The notes under the pieces are model-generated. The model was given only the letters and a program-made list of their open reading frames with translations. It made no database searches and was not told the origin of the DNA. The position numbers and the translations under genes are program-made. From positions 72,054 to 136,053 of the forward strand of contig JAEZYE010000043.1 of assembly GCA_023419315.1 (NCBI GenBank): a stretch of DNA of 64,000 nucleotides, in the 5' to 3' direction. Below are positions 9,107 through 17,878 of this stretch, piece after piece. The DNA is from Pseudomonadota bacterium (GTDB lineage: Bacteria > Pseudomonadota > Gammaproteobacteria > Xanthomonadales > Xanthomonadaceae). Position 1 is the stretch's first letter, and every line of letters starts with the position of its first letter.

Positions 9107-9733
9107 TTAGCTGTTCTTCAACACGATCTGGTAGGTGACCACGCCGGCTTCGCGGCAGCGGTCAATCGCCTTCTCCAGGATTTCGAAGAATTCCTTCAGC
9201 AGGAACATCTGCAGGTGGTCCAGCCGGCCGGAATAGATGTCGCGGTACAGCTCCAGCATCAGGCGGTCGGCTTCGTTCTCGATGGCGCGCAGCTTCTCGT
9301 TGAGCGCGGTCATGCGATCGAGGTTCATCTTCTTCAGTTCGTGCACCATCTCCACGACCACCGAAGCGGCCTGCTCCAGCATCGCCGCGCGCGGCGCGAA
9401 GTCGATGCCTTCAAGATGCTGCAACGCCAGCGAATAGCGGTCGGCGAACTTTTCGACCTGCTTGGGGATCTTGTAGAGCGCCGAGCCCAGCGCCTCGATG
9501 TCTTCACGCTCGATCGGCGTGATGAAACTGTCCACCAGCGCCTGGCTGATCTTGTCCGAGGCCGCGCGTTCGCGCAGGCGCGCCAGCTTGAAGCCGTCCA
9601 GCGCCGGCTGGCGATCGGTCGCCTTCATCATCGAATGCAGGGCCTTGGTGCTGTCGTGGGCAGCCTGGGCCGCCTCTTCGAGCAGGGTGTAGAACTGCTG
9701 GCCGGAGCCGAAAATCGTCTGCAGCGAGAACAT
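9107..9733 (-). CDS. DUF47 / PhoU-like protein partner of the PiT transporter
   Basis: All-helical cytoplasmic protein (208 residues) of the DUF47 family, related to PhoU and typically encoded next to PiT transporters, whose activity it is thought to control. It starts MFSLQTIFGSGQQFYTLLEE and carries long helices with acidic metal-binding-like patterns (ENEADRLMLELYRDIYS). The ATG at 9733 is preferred over a TTG at 9742. It is the first gene of the two-gene unit with pit. I saw no convincing Pho box in its upstream region. Confidence 0.9.
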   Translation of the reverse strand: MFSLQTIFGSGQQFYTLLEEAAQAAHDSTKALHSMMKATDRQPALDGFKLARLRERAASDKISQALVDSFITPIEREDIEALGSALYKIPKQVEKFADRYSLALQHLEGIDFAPRAAMLEQAASVVVEMVHELKKMNLDRMTALNEKLRAIENEADRLMLELYRDIYSGRLDHLQMFLLKEFFEILEKAIDRCREAGVVTYQIVLKNS

Positions 9734-9742
9734 CGGGGGCAA

Positions 9743-9899
9743 TCCCGCCGTCGCGGGGCGGACGGCTCAGGGGCTGAATTATGACGGTTCGGTGACCTTC
9801 CTGGCGAACGGCCGGACCGGCCGGAACCCCGGATCGCCCCATGCACGCGCTCTTGACGGGGTTTGTTACACTGCGCCGGCACCCGTGGGTGCACTACTT
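9743..9899. other. intergenic region upstream of DUF47-pit and of the CNNM leader
   Basis: Divergent promoter region. A TACACT -10-like element is at 9867-9872 on the plus strand, and a small hairpin (arms GCACC / GGTGC, loop CGTG) lies just before the leader ORF. No -35 with proper spacing was seen, so promoter placement is tentative. Confidence 0.4.
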
Positions 9900-9992
9900 A
9901 TGGAAGACGACACTACCTCCCCCGCGCACTGTCGCCTGCAGCACGGATTCCGGCCGGCTCCCTTCCCTTCGCGGGAGGTGACCGATGCTTGA
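9900..9992 (+). CDS. putative acidic leader peptide of the CNNM/CorC gene
   Basis: A 30-codon ORF starting Met-Glu-Asp-Asp-Thr-Thr and proline-rich near its end (FRPAPFPS). Its TGA stop lies inside the first codons of the CNNM gene (shared ATGCTTGA), so the two would be translationally coupled. Consecutive acidic or proline codons directly after the start resemble MgtL of E. coli (MEPDPTPLP), where they destabilise ribosomes at low Mg2+ and control a Mg2+ transporter. The Shine-Dalgarno signal before the ATG is weak (GGGTG). Whether it is translated is inference. Confidence 0.45.
   Translation: MEDDTTSPAHCRLQHGFRPAPFPSREVTDA
9962..9978 (+). promoter_or_regulatory. hairpin covering the CNNM ribosome binding site
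   Basis: Stem CTTCCC / GGGAGG with loop TTCGC. The 3' arm is the strong Shine-Dalgarno GGGAGG of the CNNM gene start at 9985. Ribosomes translating the leader would have to melt it, which would couple leader and transporter translation. Confidence 0.5.
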
Positions 9993-11292
9993 GTTGCTGA
10001 TCGTGGCCGCCCTCATCGTCGTGAATGCCTTCTTCGCCTTGTCGGAGATGGCCCTGATGACGTCCCGCAAACTCCGCCTGAAGCAGATGGCGCAGGAAAG
10101 CCGCGGCGCACGCGTCGCGCTGCACCTGGCCGAACATCCGGACAACCTGCTGTCGACCGTGCAGGTCGGCATCACCGGCCTGGGCATCCTCACCGGCATG
10201 TTCGGTGGTGACGCCATCGGCGCGATGATCGCTGGCTGGCTGGTCGATGTCTGGCCGGAGGCGCAGCGCTACACCACCACCATCGGCACGGTAACCGCGG
10301 TGACGCTGATTACCGCCAGTTCGGTGATCTTCGGCGAGCTCATTCCCAAGCGCCTCGCGCTGACCAACGCGGAAGTGATTGCCTCCGTCGTCGCCATTCC
10401 GCTGGACTGGCTGTCGCGCATCGCACGTCCGGTCGTTTTCGTCCTCGGCGCGATCAACCGCGCGGTGCTGCGGATGCTGGGCATCAAGGACGACGCACGC
10501 GGTGCGGTGACGGAAGAAGAAATCCGCCTGCTGGTGACCGAAAGCCACGAGCAGGGCGTCATCGACGTCGACGAACGCAACATGATGAACCGCGTGCTGC
10601 GGCTGGGTGATCGCACCGCCGACAGCCTGATGACGCCGCGCAAGCGCATCATCTGGCTGGACGAATCCGCGCCCTACGCGGAAAACCTGGCGACGATGCG
10701 CGACTCGCAGTTCTCCCGCTTCCCGGTGTTCCGCGGCAGCGATCAGGACGTGGTCGGCGTGCTGGAAGTGAAGTCGCTGCTGGATCGCTTCGACCAGCCC
10801 GAGCCCAACCTGTTCCGCAACCTGCGCGACGCGTTGTTCGTGTCCGAGTCCACGCACGCGATGAAGCTGCTGGAGATCTTCCGCGAAGAGCAGCAATCGC
10901 TCGCGCTGGTGGTGGACGAGTACGGCGAAATCCAGGGACTGGTGACGTTGAGCGATCTGATGGGCGCCGTCGTGGGCCGATTGCAGGCGGCCGAGAACAC
11001 CGAGGACGCCGCACTCGTGGTCACGCGTGACGACGGTTCGCTGCTGGTGGACGGTTCACTGCCCAACGATGATCTGCGCGAACTGCTCGGCGGCGTGAAC
11101 CTGCCGGACGACGACGAATACAACACCATCGCCGGCCTCGTCATCGAACGCTTCGGCCGCATTCCGCACGTCGGCGAATCGTTCGAACTGGATGGCTGGC
11201 GCTTCGAAGTCGTGGATCTGGACGGCGCGCGCGTGGACAAGTTGCTGTTGCAGCGCCTGCCGGAGGAAGACGGAGCGGATGCCGCGGTCTGA
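9985..11292 (+). CDS. CNNM/CorC (HlyC) family transporter with CBS domains
   Basis: Membrane protein of 435 residues. An N-terminal CNNM/DUF21 domain (about residues 1-190) has four hydrophobic helices starting MLELLIVAALIVVNAFFALSE and the motif NLLSTVQVGITGLGILTGMF. A CBS-pair module follows (about 205-325, including MTPRKRIIWLD and LVVDEYGEIQGLVTLSD), then a C-terminal CorC/HlyC domain (VDGSLPNDDLRELLG). Bacterial relatives (CorB/CorC) are Mg2+ exporters. The start has a strong GGGAGGT Shine-Dalgarno that can be masked by a hairpin, and it overlaps a small upstream ORF. The next gene follows after a single base. Confidence 0.92.
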   Translation: MLELLIVAALIVVNAFFALSEMALMTSRKLRLKQMAQESRGARVALHLAEHPDNLLSTVQVGITGLGILTGMFGGDAIGAMIAGWLVDVWPEAQRYTTTIGTVTAVTLITASSVIFGELIPKRLALTNAEVIASVVAIPLDWLSRIARPVVFVLGAINRAVLRMLGIKDDARGAVTEEEIRLLVTESHEQGVIDVDERNMMNRVLRLGDRTADSLMTPRKRIIWLDESAPYAENLATMRDSQFSRFPVFRGSDQDVVGVLEVKSLLDRFDQPEPNLFRNLRDALFVSESTHAMKLLEIFREEQQSLALVVDEYGEIQGLVTLSDLMGAVVGRLQAAENTEDAALVVTRDDGSLLVDGSLPNDDLRELLGGVNLPDDDEYNTIAGLVIERFGRIPHVGESFELDGWRFEVVDLDGARVDKLLLQRLPEEDGADAAV

Positions 11293-11293
11293 C

Positions 11294-11920
11294 ATGGATT
11301 CCCGCGACTCATCGCGCATCGGCGTGCGTGCCCTGCTGGACGACTTCGCGCTGGGGGATCCCAAGGATGTCCTGCGCCTGGGCGACCTGCTCTCCGGATT
11401 CGGCCAGAGCGCGTTCGGGCTTGTGCTGTTCATTGCCGTGCTGCCGGCCTTCATTCCGATTCCCGGCGTCGGCGGCGCTATCGGCGGTCCGCTGGTCATC
11501 CTGATCGGCGCGCAGCTGCTGCTGGGCCTGGGCAAGCTGTGGCTGCCGCGCTTCATCGCCAATCGCGGCCCGCACCGCAGCGCGATGATTACGTTCCGCA
11601 CGCTGCTCGCGCCGTGGTTGCGCCGGCTCGAAAAGCTGGTGCGTCCGCGCCTGCACGGCGTGCTGGATCACAAGATCGCGCTGTGCTTCACCGGCCTGCT
11701 GCTGGTGCTGCTGGGCGTGCTGCTGGCCCTGCCGATTCCGTTCACCAACTACGTCTTCGGCGTGTTGCTGCTGCTGTTTGCGCTCGCCCTGCTGGAGCGG
11801 GATGGCGCATTGATGCTGGTCGCATGGGTGGCGGGCAGCATCGCGGTGATCGTCTTCGGCGTGCTGTCGGGCGAGCTGGTCGGCGCCACGACCGCGATGT
11901 TCCAACGCTGGTTCGGTTGA
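11294..11920 (+). CDS. ExoD family membrane protein
   Basis: Protein of 208 residues matching the exopolysaccharide synthesis protein ExoD family. It has an N-terminal soluble helix (RDSSRIGVRALLDDF), the conserved loop PIPGVGGAIGGPL, and about four to five hydrophobic helices (AVLPAFIPI, GPLVILIGAQLLLGLG, LCFTGLLLVLLGVLLALP, FGVLLLLFALALL). ExoD affects exopolysaccharide production in rhizobia, but the biochemical role is unknown. The ATG follows the upstream stop by one base, so it is in an operon with the CNNM gene. Confidence 0.87.
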   Translation: MDSRDSSRIGVRALLDDFALGDPKDVLRLGDLLSGFGQSAFGLVLFIAVLPAFIPIPGVGGAIGGPLVILIGAQLLLGLGKLWLPRFIANRGPHRSAMITFRTLLAPWLRRLEKLVRPRLHGVLDHKIALCFTGLLLVLLGVLLALPIPFTNYVFGVLLLLFALALLERDGALMLVAWVAGSIAVIVFGVLSGELVGATTAMFQRWFG

Positions 11921-11962
11921 GTCGCGCGGTTTACGACTTCGGCGGAACCGCCGTCCCCTGCT

Positions 11963-14083
11963 TCAGGCGATCAACTGGCCGAATTCGGTCGCAGTGACCG
12001 GATAGCCCAGCCAGTAGCCCTGCGCCAGATCGCAGCCGCGCTCGCGCAGCATGCTGAATTGCCCTTCCTTCTCCACGCCCTCGGCCACCACCGTGATCCC
12101 GAGCGAGTGCGCCATCGCGATGATCGCGCTGGTGAGCGCCAGGTCGTCGGGGTCGCGCAGCATGTCGGCGATGAAGCTGCGATCGATCTTCACGCCATCC
12201 ACCGGCACGCGACGGAGATGGCTCAGGCCGGAAAAGCCGGTGCCGAAATCGTCCAGCCAGACTTTCACGCCGGTGCGATGCAGGGTCGCGAGCAACGCGC
12301 TGGCGTGCGCTTCGTCGGCGATGACGGCGGTTTCGGTCAACTCCAGATGCAGGCGCGATGACGCGAGCCCGGTATCGCGCAGGCACTCGGCGACCACGTC
12401 CGGCAGATCACCGCTGCGCAACTGGCGCGGCGAGACATTGACCGAAACGAACAGCTGATCCATCGGGTCACGGTCCGCGCTCCAGCGCGCCGCCGCCGCG
12501 CACGCAGCACGTAGCACGCGCGGGCCGATCGTCTCGATCAGGCCGCTCTGCTCGGCCACGTCGATGAACACCGACGGCGCCACCATGCCCAGCTCGGGAT
12601 GGTTCCAGCGCAGCAGCGCCTCGGCGCCGACGATGCGGCTGTCAGACAAGCGGAAGACAGGCTGGTACAGCAGGCTCAGTTCGCCGCGCTCCCAGGCACC
12701 GCGCAGTTCCTGCTCCATGCGCACGCGGCGCTCGACCGCCTGGTCCATCGCACGGCTGTAGAAGCGGTAGCAGTTCTTGCCGGCGACCTTGGCCTGGTAC
12801 ATCGCGATGTCGCCGTTCTTCATCAAGGCCGTCGCGCCGGAGGCGTCTTCGGGGAACAGGGTGATGCCGATCGACGTGCCCAGGAACACCTGGCGGTCCT
12901 GGATCACGATCGGGCGTCCGAGTTCGGTGACCAGCCGCTCTGCCAGCCGCGTCGCGGCGGCGCGCACGTCGCCGTCCTGGATCAGGATGACGAATTCGTC
13001 GCCACCGAAACGCGCCAGCAGCGCGTCGTCGCCGCCCAGCATTTCCACGGCCTCGCGGATGCGGTTGGCGAACTGCTGCAGCACTTCGTCACCGGCCTCG
13101 TGGCCCAGCGTATCGTTGACACGCTTGAAATCATCGATATCGGCGAACAGCAGCGCGAGTTGGCGGCCCGCGCCGCGTAGCATCATCAGGCGATGATCCA
13201 GGCTCTCGCGGAACGCAAGCCGGTTGGTCAGTCCGGTCAGCGAATCGGTGTAGGCCATGCGCCGCACGTCGCGATCGTGACGGGCGATGCTGTCGCTCAT
13301 GCTGCTGAACGCGCGCACGAGTTCACCGACTTCATCGCTGCGGGTGCTGACCGGGCGTTCGCTGTTGTAGTTACCGACTTCGATCGCATGCGCGGCATCG
13401 GCCAGTTGGCGAATCGGCCGCACAAGCGTGCGCTGTGCGTACACCATGATCGCCACGCAGGCCGCCACCAGCGCCGCCAGCAATGCGGCCACCCAGATCA
13501 GGTGACGCCGACCGAGTTCTTCCAGACGCGCATGCGCGGAAGCCACCGCACGTTCTTCGTGTGAACGCACGGATGCCAGCGAAAAGCCGATGCGCACGCC
13601 GCCAATGCGTTCGTTGCCAATCATGATCGGCTCGGAGATATCGACGATCTGCGGCGACCACTGCGTATGCAGTTCGTTGCTGCTGACCGCTTCGTACGCA
13701 AGCGGATCGCTCATCTGCTGGCCGTAGACGGCGATTTCCTCGGTGCCGTCGTGGATGATCCGCCCTTGCGAATCGAACACCAGCACGTATTTCACGTCGG
13801 GCTCGCGCTGCGCGGATCGCACCAGCTTGCCGATCGTGTCGAGATCGAAGTAGTACAGCGGATTGGACAGCGCATCGGCCAACTGGTTGACGCTCGCTTC
13901 GCCGTGCCGCCGCAGGCTGTCCTCGACCATGCCGTGCATCGCGTCGCGCGCGGCGTCACCGACTTCCTGCTGCATCGCCTTCTGACGGTGCAGCAACGTG
14001 CCCAGCAACGCGATGACCACCGCCAGCATGATCGCCATCGCGGTGAGGAAGCGCGCCTGCAGGCCGAAGGGCATCTTCTTCAT
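11963..14083 (-). CDS. membrane GGDEF-EAL cyclic di-GMP enzyme with periplasmic sensor and HAMP
   Basis: 706-residue signalling protein. A membrane helix (about residues 10-28) is followed by a periplasmic sensor region (to about 195), a second helix (LIWVAALLAALVAACVAIMV), HAMP linker, GGDEF domain (about 270-435) and EAL domain (about 445-700). GGDEF is intact (RFGGDEFVILIQ) but has no RxxD I-site at the usual place. EAL residues are present (EALLRW, LDDFGTGFSG, KIDRSF, QGYWLG), so both synthesis and hydrolysis of c-di-GMP are possible. Its ATG overlaps the stop of the preceding PhnD-like gene (ATGA), implying a functional pair in which the binding protein modulates the sensor. Confidence 0.92.
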   Translation of the reverse strand: MKKMPFGLQARFLTAMAIMLAVVIALLGTLLHRQKAMQQEVGDAARDAMHGMVEDSLRRHGEASVNQLADALSNPLYYFDLDTIGKLVRSAQREPDVKYVLVFDSQGRIIHDGTEEIAVYGQQMSDPLAYEAVSSNELHTQWSPQIVDISEPIMIGNERIGGVRIGFSLASVRSHEERAVASAHARLEELGRRHLIWVAALLAALVAACVAIMVYAQRTLVRPIRQLADAAHAIEVGNYNSERPVSTRSDEVGELVRAFSSMSDSIARHDRDVRRMAYTDSLTGLTNRLAFRESLDHRLMMLRGAGRQLALLFADIDDFKRVNDTLGHEAGDEVLQQFANRIREAVEMLGGDDALLARFGGDEFVILIQDGDVRAAATRLAERLVTELGRPIVIQDRQVFLGTSIGITLFPEDASGATALMKNGDIAMYQAKVAGKNCYRFYSRAMDQAVERRVRMEQELRGAWERGELSLLYQPVFRLSDSRIVGAEALLRWNHPELGMVAPSVFIDVAEQSGLIETIGPRVLRAACAAAARWSADRDPMDQLFVSVNVSPRQLRSGDLPDVVAECLRDTGLASSRLHLELTETAVIADEAHASALLATLHRTGVKVWLDDFGTGFSGLSHLRRVPVDGVKIDRSFIADMLRDPDDLALTSAIIAMAHSLGITVVAEGVEKEGQFSMLRERGCDLAQGYWLGYPVTATEFGQLIA

Positions 14084-15009
14084 TCGATCTGCTCGCGCAC
14101 GCGGGCCACGCCCTTGCGCAGATGATCCAGCGACTGCTGCGAGGCCGGGTCAACCGGCATGAAGCGCGTGGTGCGGAAGAACAGCCGCAGCGCATCGGCA
14201 GCATCGGGATCGTCGGCCGCCTGCAGCAGCACTTCCCGCAGGCGCGCTTCGACCCTGGGGTCGATGTCGCCGCGCACCATTTCCAGCGCGCGCGGGTAGT
14301 CCGGCGTTTCATGGATGATGCGGAAATCGTTGCGGAATGCCGGCGGGATGCGGCGCACATCATCCCAGTCAAGGTTGCTGACGACGCCGGCGTCCACCAG
14401 TCGCTTGTGCACCCAGACCGCGATGTTCAGCTCGGTCCGCGCGAACAGGTAGCCGACCGAATCCGGGGCGGGTCGATCCATGGGGGAAAGCAGGATTTCC
14501 ATGCGCTGGCCGGCTTCAAGCAATTCGCCCGCCGGACCGAAGTAGGCGCTGGTGGATGCCGTGTTCTGGAAAGCGATGGCCCGCCCTTTGAGATCGGCCA
14601 GCGAGTTGATTCCACTGTCGCGCCGGACGAAGAACACGCCGTGGTAGCGCGCCACTCCCCCGCGTTCGGTCAGCAGGAGCGGCCGCGCACCGCCACGTTC
14701 CTGCAGGCGCATGGCGGTGCCGGCGGTTTCGGTGACCCAGTCGACTCGGCCACGCCGCAGGTAGCTGTTCATCTGCTGCGCGTCGCGGGCCATGAGGATG
14801 CGCCCTTCGGTGATGCCCACATCGCGCATGCGCGGCACCACGTAGTCCAGCAGCGGCTTGAGCTGCTCGTAATTCGCACGCGGGTCGTCGCTGATCCGGC
14901 CCAGCACCAGGACGTGATCGTCTCCCGCCGCCCACGCCTGCATTCCGCTTCCGGGAAACACGGACACGCAGAACAGCGCCAGGGCGATTGCGAACCGGAA
15001 CCTAGGCAA
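14080..15009 (-). CDS. periplasmic PhnD-like substrate-binding protein
   Basis: 309-residue exported protein of the phosphate/phosphite/phosphonate-binding (PhnD-like) family. The signal peptide ends around GMQAWAAG. The two-lobed binding fold is indicated by segments such as LADLKGRAIAFQNTASTSAY, the typical PhnD SxSG-like ligand loop region. No ABC permease or ATPase gene is adjacent. Instead its stop overlaps the start of a GGDEF-EAL gene, so it probably acts as a ligand sensor rather than a transport component. The ligand is unknown; the family name does not prove phosphonate. A small hairpin (TCCCAC / GTGGGA, 15018-15036) lies just upstream. Confidence 0.88.
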   Translation of the reverse strand: MPRFRFAIALALFCVSVFPGSGMQAWAAGDDHVLVLGRISDDPRANYEQLKPLLDYVVPRMRDVGITEGRILMARDAQQMNSYLRRGRVDWVTETAGTAMRLQERGGARPLLLTERGGVARYHGVFFVRRDSGINSLADLKGRAIAFQNTASTSAYFGPAGELLEAGQRMEILLSPMDRPAPDSVGYLFARTELNIAVWVHKRLVDAGVVSNLDWDDVRRIPPAFRNDFRIIHETPDYPRALEMVRGDIDPRVEARLREVLLQAADDPDAADALRLFFRTTRFMPVDPASQQSLDHLRKGVARVREQIE

Positions 15010-15074
15010 ACGGCGGATCCCACGTAAAAGGTGGGAGGAGCCTAGCCGAAATCACGTTCATCGGACAGTAGATT

Positions 15075-15851
15075 TCAGGAGTTTCCGCGCGCCAACCGAG
15101 CCATGCGCTGCGCGTCAGCCAGCACGCCCCGCAGCAGGCGGACCTCCTGCGTGCTCAGGTCCGCGCGCAGGTACAGCCGGCGCAACTTGCGCATGGCCGA
15201 ATCCGGCGTACGCCCCTTGTGGAAATCGATGTCATCCAGGGTCTGGCCGAGTTGCTCGAAGAAGCCTTCCATCTGCGCGTGGGTCGCGGGCGCCTGATCG
15301 GGGTGGTCGGGCTCGATGGCGACCGCCGGGCTGTCCTCACGCAAGGCCAGGCGCAACTCGTAGCTCAGCACCTGCACAGCCGCGGCCAGGTTCAGTGAGC
15401 TGTATTCCGGGTTGGCGGGGATATGCACCGCTGCATGGCACAGCTGCAGTTCTTCGTTGGTCAGCCCGGTCCGCTCGCGACCGAACACCAGCGCCACTTC
15501 ACCCTCGCCCGCCTTGCGAACGGCTTCCGTGGCCGCCTGCCGGGGCTCGTACTCGTGCAACTGCACGCGCCGGCTGCGCGCCGTGCAGCCCAGGACGAAG
15601 CGGCAATCGGCCACGGCCTCGGCCAGATCGCTCGTCACCACGGCCTGCGCCAGCAGATCGTCCGCGCCGGCCGCTCGCCGGAAGGCTTCGTCGGAGGGAA
15701 ATTGCTCCGGCGCGACAAGCACCAGTCTCGACAATCCCATGGTCTTGAGCGCGCGGGCGGCCGCGCCGATGTTGCCCGGATGCTGGGTGCCGACCAGCAC
15801 GATCCTCAGCCTGGAAGCGGCCGAGGGAAGCGGAAATGCAGGAGTGTTCAT
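15075..15851 (-). CDS. trmJ: tRNA (cytidine/uridine-2'-O)-methyltransferase TrmJ, SPOUT family
   Basis: 258-residue knotted methyltransferase that 2'-O-methylates tRNA position 32. SPOUT motif 1 is IVLVGTQHPGNIGAAARALK. Motif 2 is ALVFGRERTGLTNEEL and motif 3 is IPANPEYSSLNLAAAVQVL, both typical of TrmJ. The C-terminal helical extension matches TrmJ (FHKGRTPDSAMRKLRRLYLRA). The start at 15851 (MNTPAFPL) gives the expected short N-terminus; the open frame beyond it runs through the suhB promoter. It is transcribed divergently from suhB. Confidence 0.93.
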   Translation of the reverse strand: MNTPAFPLPSAASRLRIVLVGTQHPGNIGAAARALKTMGLSRLVLVAPEQFPSDEAFRRAAGADDLLAQAVVTSDLAEAVADCRFVLGCTARSRRVQLHEYEPRQAATEAVRKAGEGEVALVFGRERTGLTNEELQLCHAAVHIPANPEYSSLNLAAAVQVLSYELRLALREDSPAVAIEPDHPDQAPATHAQMEGFFEQLGQTLDDIDFHKGRTPDSAMRKLRRLYLRADLSTQEVRLLRGVLADAQRMARLARGNS

Positions 15852-15945
15852 GGGTGGCGATGTTAAACTGTGCGCGCCGGTCTTCGCGCCGCGCCGCTCT
15901 TTTCCACCGCCCGCTCCCACGCTGCCTGCTCCGAGGTCCTCCGCC

Positions 15946-16776
15946 ATGCAGAAACCCGCCGTCACCGTCATGGTCAAAGCCGCCCGAATGGCTGGCAACG
16001 TCCTACTCCGCAGCATCAACAAGCTCGATGCACTCAACGTGGTGCACAAGGACCGCATGGACTATGCGAGCGAAGTGGACGCGGACGCCGAAAAGGTCAT
16101 CGTCAAGGAACTGCGGCGCGCCTATCCTGACTACGCCGTCGTCGGCGAAGAAGGCGGCGCGCAGGGTTCGGGCCGCTACACCTGGGTCATCGACCCGCTG
16201 GACGGCACCAGCAACTATCTGCGCGGGTTTCCCCACTACTGCGTGTCCATCGCCCTGGTCGAAAACGGCGAGCCGACCGATGCGGTGATCTTCGACCCGC
16301 TGCGCAACGATCTGTTCACCGCCAGCCGCGGCGCAGGCGCGCAGCTCAACGAGCGCCGCATCCGCGTGGCCGAGCGCAAGGATCTCGCCGGCACCCTCAT
16401 CAGCACCGGCTTCCATCCGCGCGAACGCGCCCGCACCGGCGCGCAGCTGGAATGCGTGCGCGAACTGCTGGTCCACGCCGAGGATGTCCGCCGCACCGGT
16501 TCGGCCGCGCTCGATCTGGCCTACGTGGCTTGCGGTCGCCTCGATGCCTACTTCGAAGCCGGCGTGAAGGACTGGGACATCGCGGCCGGCGTGCTGCTCG
16601 TCCGCGAGGCCGGTGGCCGCATCTGCGATTTCCGAGGCGCTCCAACCGCACGGCTCGATGGCCGTGGCCCGCAGACGCGCCAGATTGTCGCCGGCAACAT
16701 CAAGGTCAGCGAAGCGCTGCAGAAGACCATCGTCACCTCCGGCTACGCCTCCAGCTTCGACCCGCCGAAGGGCTGA
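15946..16776 (+). CDS. suhB: inositol-1-monophosphatase SuhB
   Basis: 276-residue Mg2+-dependent phosphatase of the inositol monophosphatase superfamily. SuhB in enterobacteria also joins the rRNA transcription antitermination complex. The metal-binding motifs are intact: GEEGG (ligand Glu), WVIDPLDGTSNYLRGFPHYC and, near the C-terminus, VKDWDIAAGVLLVREAGG. The length and MQKPAVTVMVKAARMAGN start fit SuhB. The divergent neighbour is trmJ. A strong bidirectional terminator follows, ahead of convergent secF. Confidence 0.94.
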   Translation: MQKPAVTVMVKAARMAGNVLLRSINKLDALNVVHKDRMDYASEVDADAEKVIVKELRRAYPDYAVVGEEGGAQGSGRYTWVIDPLDGTSNYLRGFPHYCVSIALVENGEPTDAVIFDPLRNDLFTASRGAGAQLNERRIRVAERKDLAGTLISTGFHPRERARTGAQLECVRELLVHAEDVRRTGSAALDLAYVACGRLDAYFEAGVKDWDIAAGVLLVREAGGRICDFRGAPTARLDGRGPQTRQIVAGNIKVSEALQKTIVTSGYASSFDPPKG

Positions 16777-16799
16777 TTCACGGGGTATTCGGGTGCAAG

Positions 16800-16833
16800 A
16801 AAAAAGGCCGCGCATTGCGCGGCCTTATTTGTT
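16800..16833. terminator. bidirectional terminator suhB / secF
   Basis: Hairpin AAGGCCGCGC / GCGCGGCCTT around a 3-base loop (16804-16826), preceded by a run of A and followed by TTATTTG. It serves suhB on the plus strand and secF on the minus strand. Confidence 0.88.
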
Positions 16834-16899
16834 CAAGCTCCCGTACGGCAACCGCCCGGCCGGCCTCCGCGAGCGGAGCCGGCACGTGCAACCTGCTGC

Positions 16900-17865
16900 T
16901 TACGGACGACGTGCGAGCGCGGCTTCGTCCTTGGCCTTCGGCATCAGGTCCTGCTTGCTGACCTTCAGGAAGCCCATCGTCAACAGCGGGCAGGCGATGA
17001 AGATGGAAGAGATGGTGCCGATCACGATGCCGATCATCTGCGAGATCGCCATGCCTTCCAGCGAACCACCGCCGTAGATGTACAACGCCAGCACCGTCAG
17101 GAAGGCCACGAACGAGGTGATGATCGTGCGCGACAGCGTCTGGTTGACCGAGCGGTTCAGCACCTCGACCGGATCCACGCGCAGCGAGCGGAAGTTTTCG
17201 CGCACACGGTCGAACACCACGATGGTGTCGTTGATCGAGAAGCCCATGACCGACAGCAGGCCGGCCAGCACGGTCAGGTCGAACTCGCGACCGGTCAGCG
17301 CGAAGAAACCGGCGCAGATCAGCACGTCGTGCAGCGTGGTGAAAATCGCCGCCACCGCGAACTTCCACTCGAAGCGGGCCGCGATATAGATGAGGAAGCC
17401 GACGACCACGAAGATCAGCGCATACAGGCCGTTCATCGCGAGTTCCTTGCCGACCTGCGGACTGACCTGCTCGCTGCGCAGCTTGCTGGACGGATTGCCC
17501 GGCAGCGACGTCAGCTGGACCACTTCCTGCGCAGTGCGGTTGGCGGCGTCGGCATCATTCTGGCCGCTGCGCGGTTGCAGTCGCACCAGCAGATCCCGGC
17601 CGCTGCCGAAGGTCTGGACCTGCGCGCCCTGGTAGCCCGCATTGTCCAGGCGCTCACGCACCTGATCCACGTCCGGCGGACTCTGGAATCGCAGTTCCAC
17701 CATCGTGCCGCCGGTGAAGTCCAGCGCATAGTTGAAGCCCTTGAAGGCCATCGCGCCGATTGCGACGACGGCCAGGAGCAACGCCACCGCCAGCGACACC
17801 CAGCGCAGGCGCATGAAGTTGATGTTGGTGTCGTTGGGTACGAGATGCAGCGGAAAGAGTTTCAT
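16900..17865 (-). CDS. secF: protein translocase subunit SecF
   Basis: 321-residue inner-membrane RND-type component of the SecDF complex, which uses the proton gradient to help pull exported proteins into the periplasm. It shows the first membrane helix, the periplasmic domain start FNYALDFTGGTMVELRF, and five more helices containing VMGFSINDTIVVFDRVREN, the SecF signature. It starts 13 bases after the secD stop, and is the last gene of the queA-tgt-yajC-secD-secF operon. Confidence 0.97.
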   Translation of the reverse strand: MKLFPLHLVPNDTNINFMRLRWVSLAVALLLAVVAIGAMAFKGFNYALDFTGGTMVELRFQSPPDVDQVRERLDNAGYQGAQVQTFGSGRDLLVRLQPRSGQNDADAANRTAQEVVQLTSLPGNPSSKLRSEQVSPQVGKELAMNGLYALIFVVVGFLIYIAARFEWKFAVAAIFTTLHDVLICAGFFALTGREFDLTVLAGLLSVMGFSINDTIVVFDRVRENFRSLRVDPVEVLNRSVNQTLSRTIITSFVAFLTVLALYIYGGGSLEGMAISQMIGIVIGTISSIFIACPLLTMGFLKVSKQDLMPKAKDEAALARRP

Positions 17866-17878
17866 GTTTCGGATCCCG

